From positions 40,198,804 through 40,262,803 of the forward strand of contig CM018683.1 in the NCBI GenBank assembly GCA_009363875.1: a stretch of 64,000 nucleotides of DNA, in the 5' to 3' direction. Under the pieces are notes generated by a model that was given only the letters and a program-made list of their open reading frames with translations, made no database searches and was not told the DNA's origin. The stretch's first letter is position 1. Each line of letters starts with the position of its first letter. This document shows, one piece after another, positions 21,393 through 33,519 of this stretch. The position numbers were made by a program, and so were the translations under genes. The stretch comes from Mikania micrantha (taxonomy: Eukaryota > Streptophyta > Magnoliopsida > Asterales > Asteraceae).

Positions 21393-21678
21393 GTAAATAG
21401 AAACAGGTATGGCTCGGATACTTGGTTGCTAGAACAAGAATTCAAGATGTAAAACAAGAGAACTTGGCTTAAAGATTTATAAAGTGTGCTGATGCCTGGA
21501 TGGACCCAATATCTCTAGAGAATCTCCCATTAGTTAAATCACATTTTAGATTTGTTGTAAACAAATTAGATACTTAGTCTAAACCTTTGGTTAAATTGTA
21601 ATATATTCATTTTGTCTTCCGCTACTTTGTGTTTTGAATCAATCGTTAGTCAAGCCCTCTGGTTGGGTTGTGACAGGT

Positions 21679-21690
21679 TGGTATCAGAGC
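21679..21690 (+). other. Gypsy-B primer-binding site (initiator tRNA-Met)
   Basis: TGGTATCAGAGC begins three bases after the 5' LTR end and complements the 3' end of plant initiator tRNA-Met, which primes minus-strand cDNA. Confidence 0.85.
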
Positions 21691-24600
21691 CAAAGGTTTT
21701 AGCGAATTAGGAACCTTAGGATAAGTTCCTAGACTTTAACCTGAGTAATCTAGGGCCTAAACAAATAGAAACAAGATATTAGTGAGACCATGAATTCCCA
21801 GGCATATGAAGCACACGAATGGTTAAACTAGAACAACCATGTAAATTAAATTCAGGATTATGGGTGCACACATAATGGTGAATTTGAAGTTACATGGGAA
21901 GTTCTAAGACACTCATAAAATAAAATTTGAACATAATGTTTATGCATATTCATATAAATACTTGTTATGTTAATAACTGTTGGAACAAACATTAGTTGAC
22001 ATTGGGAGATGAGCATAGGATTTAAGTCACAAGAGGTCAACGATGATTTTATGGTACGTTATCTCCTCTTCATTCATTCTATCCTAGTAGAAACGCCGTT
22101 CCCGTATTCTTATCTTCTTTTTACCTCAAATATTATGGGAATCATGACTTCTTTGTTATCAAGGTATGTAGGTTGTCAACTTCCAATCCTTTTAAGGCGT
22201 CCAAGAATCTTCTGTTCTATTCTACAAATTTCAAAATTTCTTTGTACTTTTTATCAAATTTATATTTATAGCCACAGAAGTTTGATTATGACCATCAACT
22301 ATGTGTACTCCTCAACTAACCACACGGCTACATGAGTGAGTGAAAAATCACAAAGACCCAGGAGAAAGCAGGTGATGACATCAAAGTATTGCGACACATA
22401 CTACCTTCAGATTCAAATTATCATACGTATAAACTTGAGAAACTCTTCATTTCACCGTTTCTCATATCGTCATTAGGTTAGTCACCTTTAATAACCAACT
22501 ACCATTGTTGTCTGTAATTACTATTTCTATTATCCATAATAGTTCATCTTCGATCTCTAAACTTTCATCAACAATTAATTCTTTTTGAGACTCTAATGTA
22601 CACGCCCTTGACTTAACTATTCCCCAGTTCTTGATAGCTAAAGTAATGGAATTGTATGCTATTGGGAGGAAATTCCTTAGTTCACACAGCAGGAATGTGA
22701 ACCTTTAATATGAAGTTTAATTTATTCTATAACTTGAAATTCCGTTCCAGAGATACTATTTCATAAGCAATTCGATTCACCATCTTGACTCTTTCCTATC
22801 CACTCCGTCGATCGAACCCCTGATTCTAAACTATATAACGACGACATATACGAACAATACAGAAATTCTTAAAGGAGCACCACTTAGTGAATATAAGAGA
22901 TGGAACATGAAGCTACTGGCCTAGAACATAATTTGAGAAGTTAGGTTGTCATGAGAAGAAGGTATTTCCCATGGATCATAAGAGTGATCAAGATATTCTT
23001 TGATAGCAAGGTAAAAGAGAAGACGTTAAGGTCATTCAGTATACGGCATATCGAAGACTAAAGATGGGATTCGTCTAAGCATCCTATTATTGCTTGAAGA
23101 AAACTTCATTGTTTTGGCAAGCGAGACCTCCATACACATTGATACACGACGATCAGTACCGGCTACCGAATTATAGCAAGGGGAAGGAAGGTAATTAACA
23201 CCAAGAGGAAAAGACGATCTTCAAACCATTAGAATTGATGATTATCGGGAAAAAGAAGAAGTGAAGGATTAAATGGTGAAGGATTTAATCTTAGATTAGA
23301 AGATTTTATAGTGCCAATAAATGTTTTGAGAAGCATTGAAGACCAACTGCAGGAAATAGTATTTGCATCATAGCATCAATGTGAATCTTATGAACATGTG
23401 TAGTATGATAGAGGAAATTGTTTAGTTGATAAGTGTTTACTAATATATCTACAGTCAAAGACATTTGGCAAGGACACTATCGTAATATATCGAAACAGTG
23501 GTGGGCTGGCGGCTGATAAGGCAGGTAGCCTGACTCTACGTATGCCCTATATATAAACTATGTTCGGTACATTGGGATAGTGTTATTGTTGAGTGTTATG
23601 ACAAGTAGTATAACAGCTAAAACATTTAAACAGAAATATAAAAACCAGAAGAATTCTCATGGTATACAACTTATAAAATTTCAACAAGCCGAACTCATGA
23701 GTAGTTACACGAAATACACTAGTTAATACCGACCACTCCATAGTGCAGGAAGGGATATCTTGAAATTGAAGAGTTTGGGCACTTTGGAGATTTTAATCAT
23801 TGGGTGGATCTACATCGGAATTCACTCGTACAAACATCATCAAGAGATAATGAAGTGAATTAGCAAGAAGGACAACTAATCTAGATTGTCACCGGAGGAA
23901 GATAGTTTTGTTACCAGGATTAAACAGTATGGAAGGACTGCAAGGAAGTAAATTAGGAGGATCAATCTCAAATAAGATAGAATGTGTTAAATTGTAAGAA
24001 GAAAAGCTACAAGAAGGTAGCATAAAAAGTTAAAAATCATTTGCGAAAAGTCAACCTCAAGAGTGAAAACTATGAAAATATCTGCCATACTTTGAGGATA
24101 GCAGTGAAGATCACGTTCGAGCCTAATGCACCTTTTCATCACTTCGAGACGTAGTATCAATAAAATATTTACATCAAGAGGATTCATGACAATGAGATAC
24201 GTTGAAAATCTTATCACGAGAAGAAAGTTAGTAGACCATAATTTAAGGGATGAAATAAAATGATCAGACAAGAAGATAGACAATGAACCTGGCAAAGAGA
24301 GCGATGACACAATGAAGTTATGGTCATCTACATAATGTGAAGGAAGAAATCTAGAACATTCTATCCACTACGCAAAACCACGAAATACTTATTTGTCATA
24401 CCTATTTGTCAGACCTATCGTGAAACCAATAACAACCTATACTTCTACATCTCATAACTTCATGTATCAATGACAAAGAGATAAATGATAGATAATGTAT
24501 CATTGGAATAGATAGTATCATATACGAAAGTCATGTCTATTTGTTCGCAAAAGTGGGTACATTCATGGAATTATTAATGAAAATCAATAGCTCAATCTCA

Positions 24601-26293
24601 ACAAGCACACAATTGAGGTTTCGGTGCAAGAAGTCATCATTAGGGTGATGCGTGTCGAAAGGCTAGTTAGAAGGACTTACTGAAAGAGATCAAGTTGTAA
24701 CCACACTAGAACAAAAGGTACCCTCGTTCGTTTAGCTTGTAATCGTTTTTGTACGTCTTTTAAATGCTCTATTCGTTCCTTTATACAATAACATACTATT
24801 AATGTTTCTAAAATTCCCGATATAATTTCATTCGATTAGTAGCCTTTGAAAGAACTACTCCTCGACTTTTCTTGGTAAGGACGAAAGCCTCTTTAAATCT
24901 TTGTATCTCCGGTTTCTTATATTCCAAACCAGATGATCATAAAGTTTGACATATTCAAACAAGATGATGCTATCCCCACGAATGATGAATTATTCTTTAA
25001 TTATTATTCTAAAAAGTTTCGGAGAAAGTGATAATTGTTGCAAACACTTGAAATAATTCTGAGTAATATCCTGACACAAACAGTGAATCAAAATCCTTTG
25101 CATATCTAAAGTAATCGATTCGATTTGAAATCTAACCCATCTATCTTTGTTACTTAGTTACTTTGGAATTCCATAATAGCCTTAATTCAGGGATTCTTCG
25201 TCAACCTCTCGAATTCATCCATGAAGCACATAGGCATCATCACGATTATACTCCCTAAGTTAAGATAACATACTTAGTCTGAAGATTTCTCGGCCCAAAT
25301 ATTTCAATAAAATCCTTAGCTTCTTTTAGTAGTACCATCGTTATCTCATTGGAGCCTATTCTTTGTTATTCAAGGCTTATAGAATCAATAACTCCATTTG
25401 TACATAGTTAAAACATTAGCTGGATTCAACATAAAAAGTGATTGTGCTTTATTGAAATGATCATAATTTGGTTTGTATCCTAACTAAACTACTTAAAATA
25501 TGTCGGTTACACCTTAGTCGTTGATAATCTATACCTTAGACTTCGTTTACTTGGAATGTTACTTTCACTCAATTGGTTTTAGAAAACAAAGATATGTTTA
25601 GCAATAAATAACTTGGTAGACTCAGATAAGAAATCATAAATGTATGGTGTAAAAGAAAGTAACCAAGAATGCAAATTGATTTACATTATGTACAATTTTG
25701 TGCCAAATGTCATGTATAAGTGAGTTAATTATATTAATAACTTAGATGAGACAATAAATGAACAATATGTATAATTGATTTCTATGTTTATGTTGTAAGA
25801 AACATTGTATTCAGATACATGATCAAGGAATTGTGAGCCTTGACACCAATTGGTTACATTCAAAATAAGATGAAACATTATGTTTGGAAACAAGATCAAA
25901 TTGATCAGGTTTTGGAAACTATTGATGCAATGGATGCGTAATGAAACATGTGGGAAACTAGATTGTAACTTGGTAATTTATGGAACATTTTTAATGAGAA
26001 TAAAGTTTATTTATGTGAACTTTTAATTATGACAGCTTATGAACAGTTAAACTGTAATATATATAGACTGACACTTCTAGCTAGGCTTTACTGTTCATAA
26101 TTATTAGGATCTTTGTCAACATTTCACGCCATAATAAATAAAAATTTGATACCAGATTAGTTAAAATGGCAATCCCTTAGGATGGACTAGAGCATAGTGA
26201 TACTTAGAAATGATAAACCAGATTTTAGCTTTGAGAAGAGATGCACCAAAAATACCCACAACTATTCGAACATGCTAAACCATAGAAACAACT

Positions 26294-26329
26294 AATTTCG
26301 AGGACGAAATTCTTTTAAGTTGGGGAGAC
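26294..26329 (+). other. Gypsy-B pre-PPT palindrome and polypurine tract
   Basis: AATTTCGAGGACGAAATT (26294-26311) is followed by AAGTTGGGGAGAC, which abuts the 3' LTR at 26330. The palindrome is retained although no coding sequence precedes it. Confidence 0.75.
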
Positions 26330-29300
26330 TGTAATAACTGTAAGAAATCCCCACAAACAAAAACCTAGAATTATAAATTGAACACTTAGGCCCAATAATG
26401 TTCAATAAGATTATAAGGCCCAAATAAAATGTTAAGGCCCAAAAAGGCCCATTAAGAATTCTATACATAAATCGAGTTCAAATTCTGGATCTTGAATAAG
26501 AATCAAGTTAATAAATCAAGTCTGATAAGTTTTAAACTTAAACTGTCAATATTTTGATACATTCAGTCGATAAATTAAATATAATGATTTTCTCAATAAT
26601 CATAAGAACAAATTAAAGAACGAGATCTATTAGAGTTAAATATAACACAATCTTCTTTATACTAATTAGGGGATTGATTAAGACGAACCTAAGTAACGTA
26701 TACTTGTATAAACGGATGCATTATAAAATTTTACTTAGCGCGCGTATAATGGCATTATCTAATTAAACGATTCCGAGTCACGAGCTGAGGTAAATAGCTT
26801 TGATAAATACCTATTTAAAAATATTTACAATATTAAAGATACAAGAATTTTATTTAACGCGTTAAAACATTAAACCCGTTAAATATGTCGTATACGCAAT
26901 AATTATCGTGTTTCAACGGAATTAATTAAACAAATTTATTATAACGGGTAAAATAATCATTCTAATAACATTTTAAGTATTTTTACTAATGATTAGGAAG
27001 CCTCGAGTTAGGAAAAAAAATAAACGGATACGAAATACGATCGTGAGACGAGAAAGATACGCGTATGAAACCCTAGATACACCCTATGTATAAAAGGAAG
27101 GGTAAACCCTTTTTCCTCCTCATTCATCAGCCGTCACACACACCTACATGTGTGTGTGCAGCCGTTTAATGAAAAACCACGAGAGAAAGAGAGAGCAGCG
27201 GCATAGATGGTGGTTCGCGGCGGTGCTGAGGCGGAACAACGGCGGTGACGCGGTGGCGAAATAGGTAGATGGTATCTCCGAACTCATCTCTTCGCGTTCT
27301 ACAACCTTTTCTCCTTGAGCCTCACAAGATCTCGACTCTAGAGTGGCGAAAATGAGGTGCGAAAGACACGGCGGCTAGGGTTTCCACCTAAACATGCAGA
27401 GCCGACACGCCAAGGTCCTGCTTTGGCTAGGTTTCAGTCGTATCCCGACGGTGGTGAGTGGCTGAGGTCTCGATCCAGTCTCTTCGTAAGGGTAGAAAGA
27501 GGTGGAGGTCGAACACACCACCTGCAGTGGTGGTTATGGCTCCGACAACAGCCTAGAGTGGTGGTGATGACGAGCCGGCTGTATCTCACTCTAAAACCGA
27601 CAAACAAGGTAAGAACAACCTGATGAACCCCCGATCTACACATGCATGCTGATTTCTTGAAGGTTTTTGGAACTAATGATTTATTTTGGATAGTTCTTGC
27701 GGCTGTGATGGTTAATCAACAGGCTGTTGGTGGCGGTGGAACAACCACGGTGGTGATCGGAGAGAGAGGTGACCGAGATTAGGGTTTTCGGGGTGGTTCA
27801 AACCTCGGTCAACAAAAGTCAAACCAGATTAGGGAGGTCAAACCCGATCAGTCGTGGTCAACAGCAAAAACCGACGGCTCGATTTTATTCGTTGTTTAAA
27901 AACGATTTTAGAAACATATTCGAGTTATGAAACATACGATCGTTTAAATAAATTGGATTGTACGCGCGTGATGAACGAGTGGGAAGGTAAAATCGCGTGC
28001 CATTAACTTTTAATGTATGGTTTATATGTTTAAACAAACAAGTTAAAGTGGTTGAGCATATGGGTTAACTAGATAAAATATGGTTCATCACAATTGATTA
28101 ATAATAATTAATAAAACCATAAAACGTGTGTGATTATATTATGCATTCGGAGAGAAATTTGTAAATAAAATGACTACGAAACCCAAATTGTTATTATGCA
28201 AATTGGTGTTTAAGTTATAAGCTTAAATTAGTATTACAAGTTTTGATATGTAATATTGATACTTATGGAATTTGTTACATTGGGTATAAAATAACCTAGA
28301 AACTTAAATTAAATGAAATTTTATAAATTGAGAACACAATGAATGTGCTTGATACATATACTATATCATATAGGTATTAAATCATTAAATATACATACAT
28401 ATCTATAGAATAATATACAATAATAATTTATGTAAGATTACATGCTTATAGATATGATTTGTTCAATATGTTAAACAGTTAATTTTATACATCTATGGGT
28501 AAACAAAAGGTAAACTAGAATGAAATTTTAAGAGATAAATGTGCATACCTACACTATATATGTTAGTGTTATATAATTTGGAATCTAACAAAGGCGTTTG
28601 ACTTGATAATAATATGATTTTATACAAAGTAACCATATCATACTAATGTTCTATTTGATCACGTACTTGCTTGAATTCATCTTAAGACGGCTTATTTTTA
28701 TAAGTATTACTATTATTTTTATCAACATTAACATTATCACGTTCTACTCTTTTAAGATTATTTAAGTTTTTACTATAAGCTAGTTAACATTATAAGAGTA
28801 ATCATACTCGACACACTAAACATTTGTAAATTCAATGTTTACAAATATAAAATTTACTAAAAACATGATTACTCATTTTAACATATAACATAGGATACCA
28901 TTTCTATAGTTTTACTCATAATTAAAATTTAACAATAAAAATGATATTAATATTGTTAGTGAAACTAGTATTATGATTATTAGGATTATTATTATTATCT
29001 ATGATAATTGATTCATATAAAAATGTTTCCTTACATTTAAACATAGGAAATAAATTATGAATACTTTAAACACTTTCTTATTCTGTATTTATAATAATTA
29101 TAATAGTTAGTATGTATAATGTCTACAACATGTATAATATTTTAGATACTAATGACAAATTGCAACTATCTTGTTTCATATGAAATCCCTATTAATAACC
29201 TCTAATACTAACAAGTTAAGTGAATACATTATAATAATTATCTTATTGCTTTGTAATGCCTTATGCATTACATAAATTTATATTATTAGTAAGACCCCGT

Positions 29301-30552
29301 GACTAGTAATACACTTACATGATTTTATATCGATTGTCTCTCAAACTCTCAAACAAGGTTAACTAACTATAAAATATAAGATCATTAGTCACAATAAAAG
29401 TCAATTATCTTAGAATACCAAAACATACTAGTCACATAAGTAGCATACTAGTAACTATACTAAACATCAATTAATATTAACATTTGCACATACATTTAAA
29501 CGTACAAATATAAGGTAAGACTTCGTTAAGCATGTTGGTATAAAGAAACCTTAAACTAGTAAACTCTAAACACATTAACCCAAAGAGCTCAACCACAGTA
29601 AACAACCATAATGTATGAAACTACAACTTATACATGTATAGATGATTACAATTAGGAACTTGCTTTGATGATACCTCTGGGAACATAGCAAATCATTCAT
29701 AGTGGCACAATGACATAATTGTACAGGAACAAAAGGAAGCCATTAAAGCAACCAGGTGAGTTCATGTGATCCCTTTTCTTTTTACTGTTTTGGGATACTG
29801 AAAGCATGCTCCATAAATTGTTTATAAAATTTTATTTATGTGATAATGAACGTCCGTTTCAATAAAATTGCTTCCCCTAGGCATTAAACATAATTTACAA
29901 CCATTAACTCATAAGTAGAGCCGGTGAGTATATGGGTAGTACTACTTGGGGAATCCCCCACGCACAGTGGCCCGAAAGGGTGGCCTTGTAAAAGAAAGGT
30001 TGAAACCCCACTGAGGTTATTGTCAACCGTTGTGGCATATATTCTTATGATACATAAATGACCGAGAGCAGGAACGGGTCTCGGAATTGGGAAGTATATT
30101 TGGTTTGACCATGTTGTGGGCTAACAGTGTATGAGGCAAACGCCCGAGCATGGAACAGGGTTGGTTGTATTGTTATTGAATTATCACATGCTATTTATTA
30201 TTGTGTCTGTAAACTAAAACTCATGAGCTCACCAACTTTTTAGTTGACGTATTTTAGCATGTCTTTCAGGTAAATAGAAACAGGTATGGCTCGGATACTT
30301 GGTTGCTAGAACAAGAATTCAAGATGTAAAACAAGAGAACTTGGCTTAAAGATTTATAAAGTGTGCTGATGCCTGGATGGACCCAATATCTCTAGAGAAT
30401 CTCCCATTAGTTAAATCACATTTTAGATTTGTTGTAAACAAATTAGATACTTAGTCTAAACCTTTGGTTAAATTGTAATATATTCATTTTGTCTTCCGCT
30501 ACTTTGTGTTTTGAATCAATCGTTAGTCAAGCCCTCTGGTTGGGTTGTGACA
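26330..30552 (+). repeat. Gypsy-B 3' LTR (4223 bp)
   Basis: This is nearly identical to 17451-21675. By eye the differences are A/G near 26743, G/A near 28247 and two fewer A in the run near 27013. TATA box at 27089-27097; intron-like unit at 29756-30269. Confidence 0.93.
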
Positions 30553-31485
30553 GCTAGAGCAAGGCTAGTATCTTTATATAAGAGATACGTAAATGCTACA
30601 CTATTCGGATGCTAAGCTTAAACCAATTCATGAGATACGTAATGGCTAAACATTGCTAGAGCAAAGCTTGTATCTAGCTGTGGGCTACGTAAATGCTAAA
30701 CATTGTTAGAGCAAAGCTTGTACCCACGCTTGAGATTGGTGAGAGTTAAACTATGAGGTGTGAAACAATGGTGCTTGTACAACTTACTCTAAAGCTAATC
30801 CACATAAATGCTATAAACTTGTAAAGTTTGAAACAGTATACTAAAGCTATGATGAAGACTGGATTGAATGGTAGGTAAAATGCTTAATTATCCTTAACAA
30901 CTGTGTCTTATGCGGATTAGTATGTGGTGGGATGGCGTCCCGGCGGGTTGTAGGCTCAACCCTTTCGTATGCCCTATATATAAGCATACCAATTTGGATA
31001 TTACATGTGATGTTAATGAGTTTAAGGTTTTACTGAAAGAGGTTGGTAAAGCTATTTTAAACTTATAAACTATATGAACTCACCAACCATTGTGTTGACT
31101 TTGTTTTCTTACATGCTTTCTCAGCTGATGCACAGGTCTAAGCTAAGGCACAGTATTGCATACTAGGATGCCCAGATAGAGGACCTAGTAGACTTTTGGA
31201 AAGCACATCTTTTGTTATTAATACGAGTCACTTTTGATATCTTGTACAGATACAAGATAGTAACATTTGATTCTTTTGATAGGTTTACTTAGTTAAATTA
31301 CTAAACATTGACATTTGTAATTGAACTTTGTAATCCTAGTTGATGTTATATTGTGCTTTAGTTATTCTTGACATTGATGCTATGTAAACAATCTGATCAT
31401 CACAATTATCACTCACAATATCGCACACCGAGAAACTTCTGCCCGGTGGGGAAGTCAATCCGTCCCGCCGGCTCGGGGTGTGACA
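30553..31485 (+). mobile_element. Gypsy-F LTR1, second piece
   Basis: LTR1 resumes after the B insertion; 30553-30557 is the right GCTAG duplication. It contains the rest of the 55-65-bp repeats, the motif CCCTATATATAAGCAT near 30969, the acceptor-like TGCTTTCTCAG near 31124 and the U5 end GGCTCGGGGTGTGACA at 31485. No gene is seen. Confidence 0.88.
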
Positions 31486-31487
31486 GT

Positions 31488-31507
31488 TGGTATCAGAGCT
31501 CAAGGTT
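31488..31507 (+). other. Gypsy-F primer-binding site (initiator tRNA-Met)
   Basis: TGGTATCAGAGCTCAAGGTT starts two bases after LTR1. The first 12 bases match the initiator tRNA-Met complement; later bases have drifted relative to element C. Confidence 0.82.
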
Positions 31508-31652
31508 ATAGAGAATAATAGGTCATTTACTTAAACAGTTTGGCTTAGACTATAACTTAGGGACCTCATGTAAAGAACATAGGATCTAAGTTTGCATTGT
31601 GTCTTCTGCATTCGATCACTGCACTAACCAATATCTTTTGGTTATGATCATA

Positions 31653-32889
31653 ATGCCGCCCAGAAGACAACCGACTATGCAAGCCTCAGCACCACACTCA
31701 TCTACCCCTACACCACCTGATTCACCGCTACCGCCACCTCCTCCTCCTCCACTAAATCCTCCTCCACTTAACCCACCTCCGGGTTCGAGCTCAAATCAGG
31801 TACTCGATCGTGCTACTATTGCCTTGGCAACACTTATGAGCAGCCAACTAACGAATCAACTGAAGGATGTCATCCCTGAGATGATTAACAGGATCCAAGG
31901 CCACGACAACCACTCAGGCCACACTACTTGAGAAGCGAGTGGAAACACTGGCACTACTTCTGACTGCTCCTACAAGTCATTTGTAGGATGCAAGCGTCCA
32001 AGTTTTACTGGTGTTGAGGGAGCTGTTGGACTGATCCAATGGCTGGCAAAGATGGAAACCACCCTAGAAATTAGTGGTTGTCCAGAACACCACAAGGTCC
32101 GATACGCTGCTGGCACTTTCAGCAAACGGGACTTAACATGGTGGAACTCTCAGATTAGGGCAAGAGGCAGAGATGAAGCACTGGTAATACCTTGGGCAGA
32201 TTTCAAAGTCCTTTGGTGGAACAAATTATGTCCGAAGCATGAACTACAAAAGCTGGAAGTTGAGCTCTCGAACCATGTGATGAAGGGAGCTGATCATATG
32301 ACTTTCACCACACGCTATCATGAATTGGTAGCTTTGGTGCCAGAGATGGTGCCAACTCTGGAGAAGCTGATAGACATATATGTGGTAGGATTACCCTGCT
32401 GCATTCAAAGCATTGTATTGGCTGCAAACCCTGCTACTCTGGAGTCAGCCATCTCACTATCAGCCAAACTCACTGATGTAATGGTGAAGTCAGGAGTTTT
32501 GAAGAACGATACGGGTAAAGCTAAGGGAGAACAGACAAAGAAGCCCGAGCACCACCAAAAGAAGAAGCAAAAGGTCGTCAAGAACTATGTGTCCATCACA
32601 CCCCTGAGACAAGCTCCTGCAGTACCTGTTAATGCTGCACCCAAGAACTTCGTTGGAGTGCATCCTCAGTGTCCTCATAGCAAGTATCATCATCATCCTA
32701 CAGCAGAGTGTAGGAAGTGCACGAATTGTGGTCAATTTGGCCACTGGGTTGCATAGCGCCGCACTCCCGCAACACAAGCTACCAACAATGCAGCCAGAGC
32801 ATTACCTCCACCACCACCACCAGGCAACAACAACAACAGAGGATGCTACAACTGTGGAGAAATGGGTCATTTCTCCAGAGATTGCCTAA
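31653..32889 (+). pseudogene. Gypsy-F gag (broken)
   Basis: This is the capsid-nucleocapsid gene of a Tekay-like element. It starts MPPRRQ, runs through a proline-rich segment (PLPPPPPPP) and the retrotransposon gag domain (LTWWNSQIRARGRDEA). A TGA at 31929-31931 cuts the first part. The frame resumes for 32052-32756, then ends in TAG inside the first zinc knuckle (CTNCGQFGHW). The second knuckle, with CYNCGEMGHFSRDC, lies in another frame near 32840-32885. Compared with intact C it has at least one stop and one frameshift per 600 bp, so it is dead. Confidence 0.87.
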
Positions 32890-32919
32890 AGAGAGTGCAA
32901 CAAGGAGCACAAGCACCTC

Positions 32920-33498
32920 GTGGACGGGCTTTTGTCACCGGAGCCAATGCAGCACGCCAAGACCCTAATGTGGTCACCGGTACATTTCTTTTACGTCTCT
33001 TATGCATCTATTATGTTTGACACTGGTGCAGACCAGAGCTTTATTTCATCTGATTTTGCACGCCAACTTAATCTTACTAAGGAAACATTAGACTCCCCTT
33101 ACATTATCGAGGTAGCGAATGGGAAGCAAATTACAATTAGCACTATACTTAGGAACTACCCACTTACACTCACAGATCACACATTAACCATCGACTTGTT
33201 ACCGATGGAGTTGGGCAGTTTCGACATCATCGAGGGGATGGATTGGCTATCACTCAATATAGTTGAAGTCATCTGTTCTGAAAAGCTACTTCAGATTCCA
33301 GTGGCGAATGATCGTGTATTGGAAGTTCGTGGGGATCAAGCAAAGAGAAATGTCATAATCATATCTTGCATAAAAGCGCGTAAGTGTCTACAAAAGAAAT
33401 TCATAGCTTTCTTGGCTCAGGTGGTGGAGAAAGAGAAAGACAAGAAAACGATACAAGACGTACCGATTGTAAAGGAATACCCGGAAATGTTTCCTTAA
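32920..33498 (+). pseudogene. Gypsy-F aspartic protease region (broken)
   Basis: The retropepsin-like protease, which would cut the polyprotein during particle maturation, keeps its catalytic motif [11 protein letters not shown] at about 33016. Conserved downstream text ([26 protein letters not shown]) matches residues 480-560 of element C. The frame stops at TAA 33496-33498 where C has a Glu codon, separating it from RT. Confidence 0.85.
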
Positions 33499-33519
33499 GA
33501 CCTACACGGTTTACCACCT

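Larger units (their letters stand above)
17451..21675 (+). repeat. Gypsy-B 5' LTR (4225 bp)
   Basis: It starts TGTAATAACTG and ends GGTTGTGACA. It holds GGCCCA motifs near 17512-17570, a TATA box (18212-18220), a GC-rich segment (18240-18960), a long AT-rich stretch without visible genes (19100-20800) and an intron-like unit (20879-21392). The 88-codon frame at 18480-18746 recurs in the other LTR and looks like chance reading of the GC-rich segment. Confidence 0.93.
21676..26329 (+). other. Gypsy-B internal region without gag-pol
   Basis: These 4654 bp are AT-rich with stops in all frames. The only frames near 100 codons (22009-22335 plus strand, 23987-24310 minus strand) have no domain I recognise. 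At 23490-23570 lies a stretch resembling an LTR segment (GTATGCCCTATATATAA, also near 30967 and 39735), possibly an old LTR fragment. Only the cis signals at the two ends look conserved. Confidence 0.75.
17451..30552 (+). mobile_element. Gypsy-B: LARD-like non-autonomous LTR retrotransposon (13.1 kb)
   Basis: The element has LTRs of 4225 and 4223 bp (TGTAATAAC...TTGTGACA), a 4654-bp internal region, an initiator tRNA-Met primer site, a PPT and a GCTAG duplication. The internal region has no recognisable gag, protease, RT, RNase H or integrase motif; the longest frames are near 110 codons. Size and layout match large retrotransposon derivatives (LARDs), which move using proteins from related autonomous elements. 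The two LTRs differ by eye at only two bases and one 2-bp poly-A indel, so transposition was very recent. It is nested in F's LTR1. Confidence 0.88.

Noticed and set aside
22009..22335. 108-codon frame in the B internal region
   Set aside because: AT-rich, hydrophobic chance frame without a recognisable motif; the surrounding region has stops in all frames.
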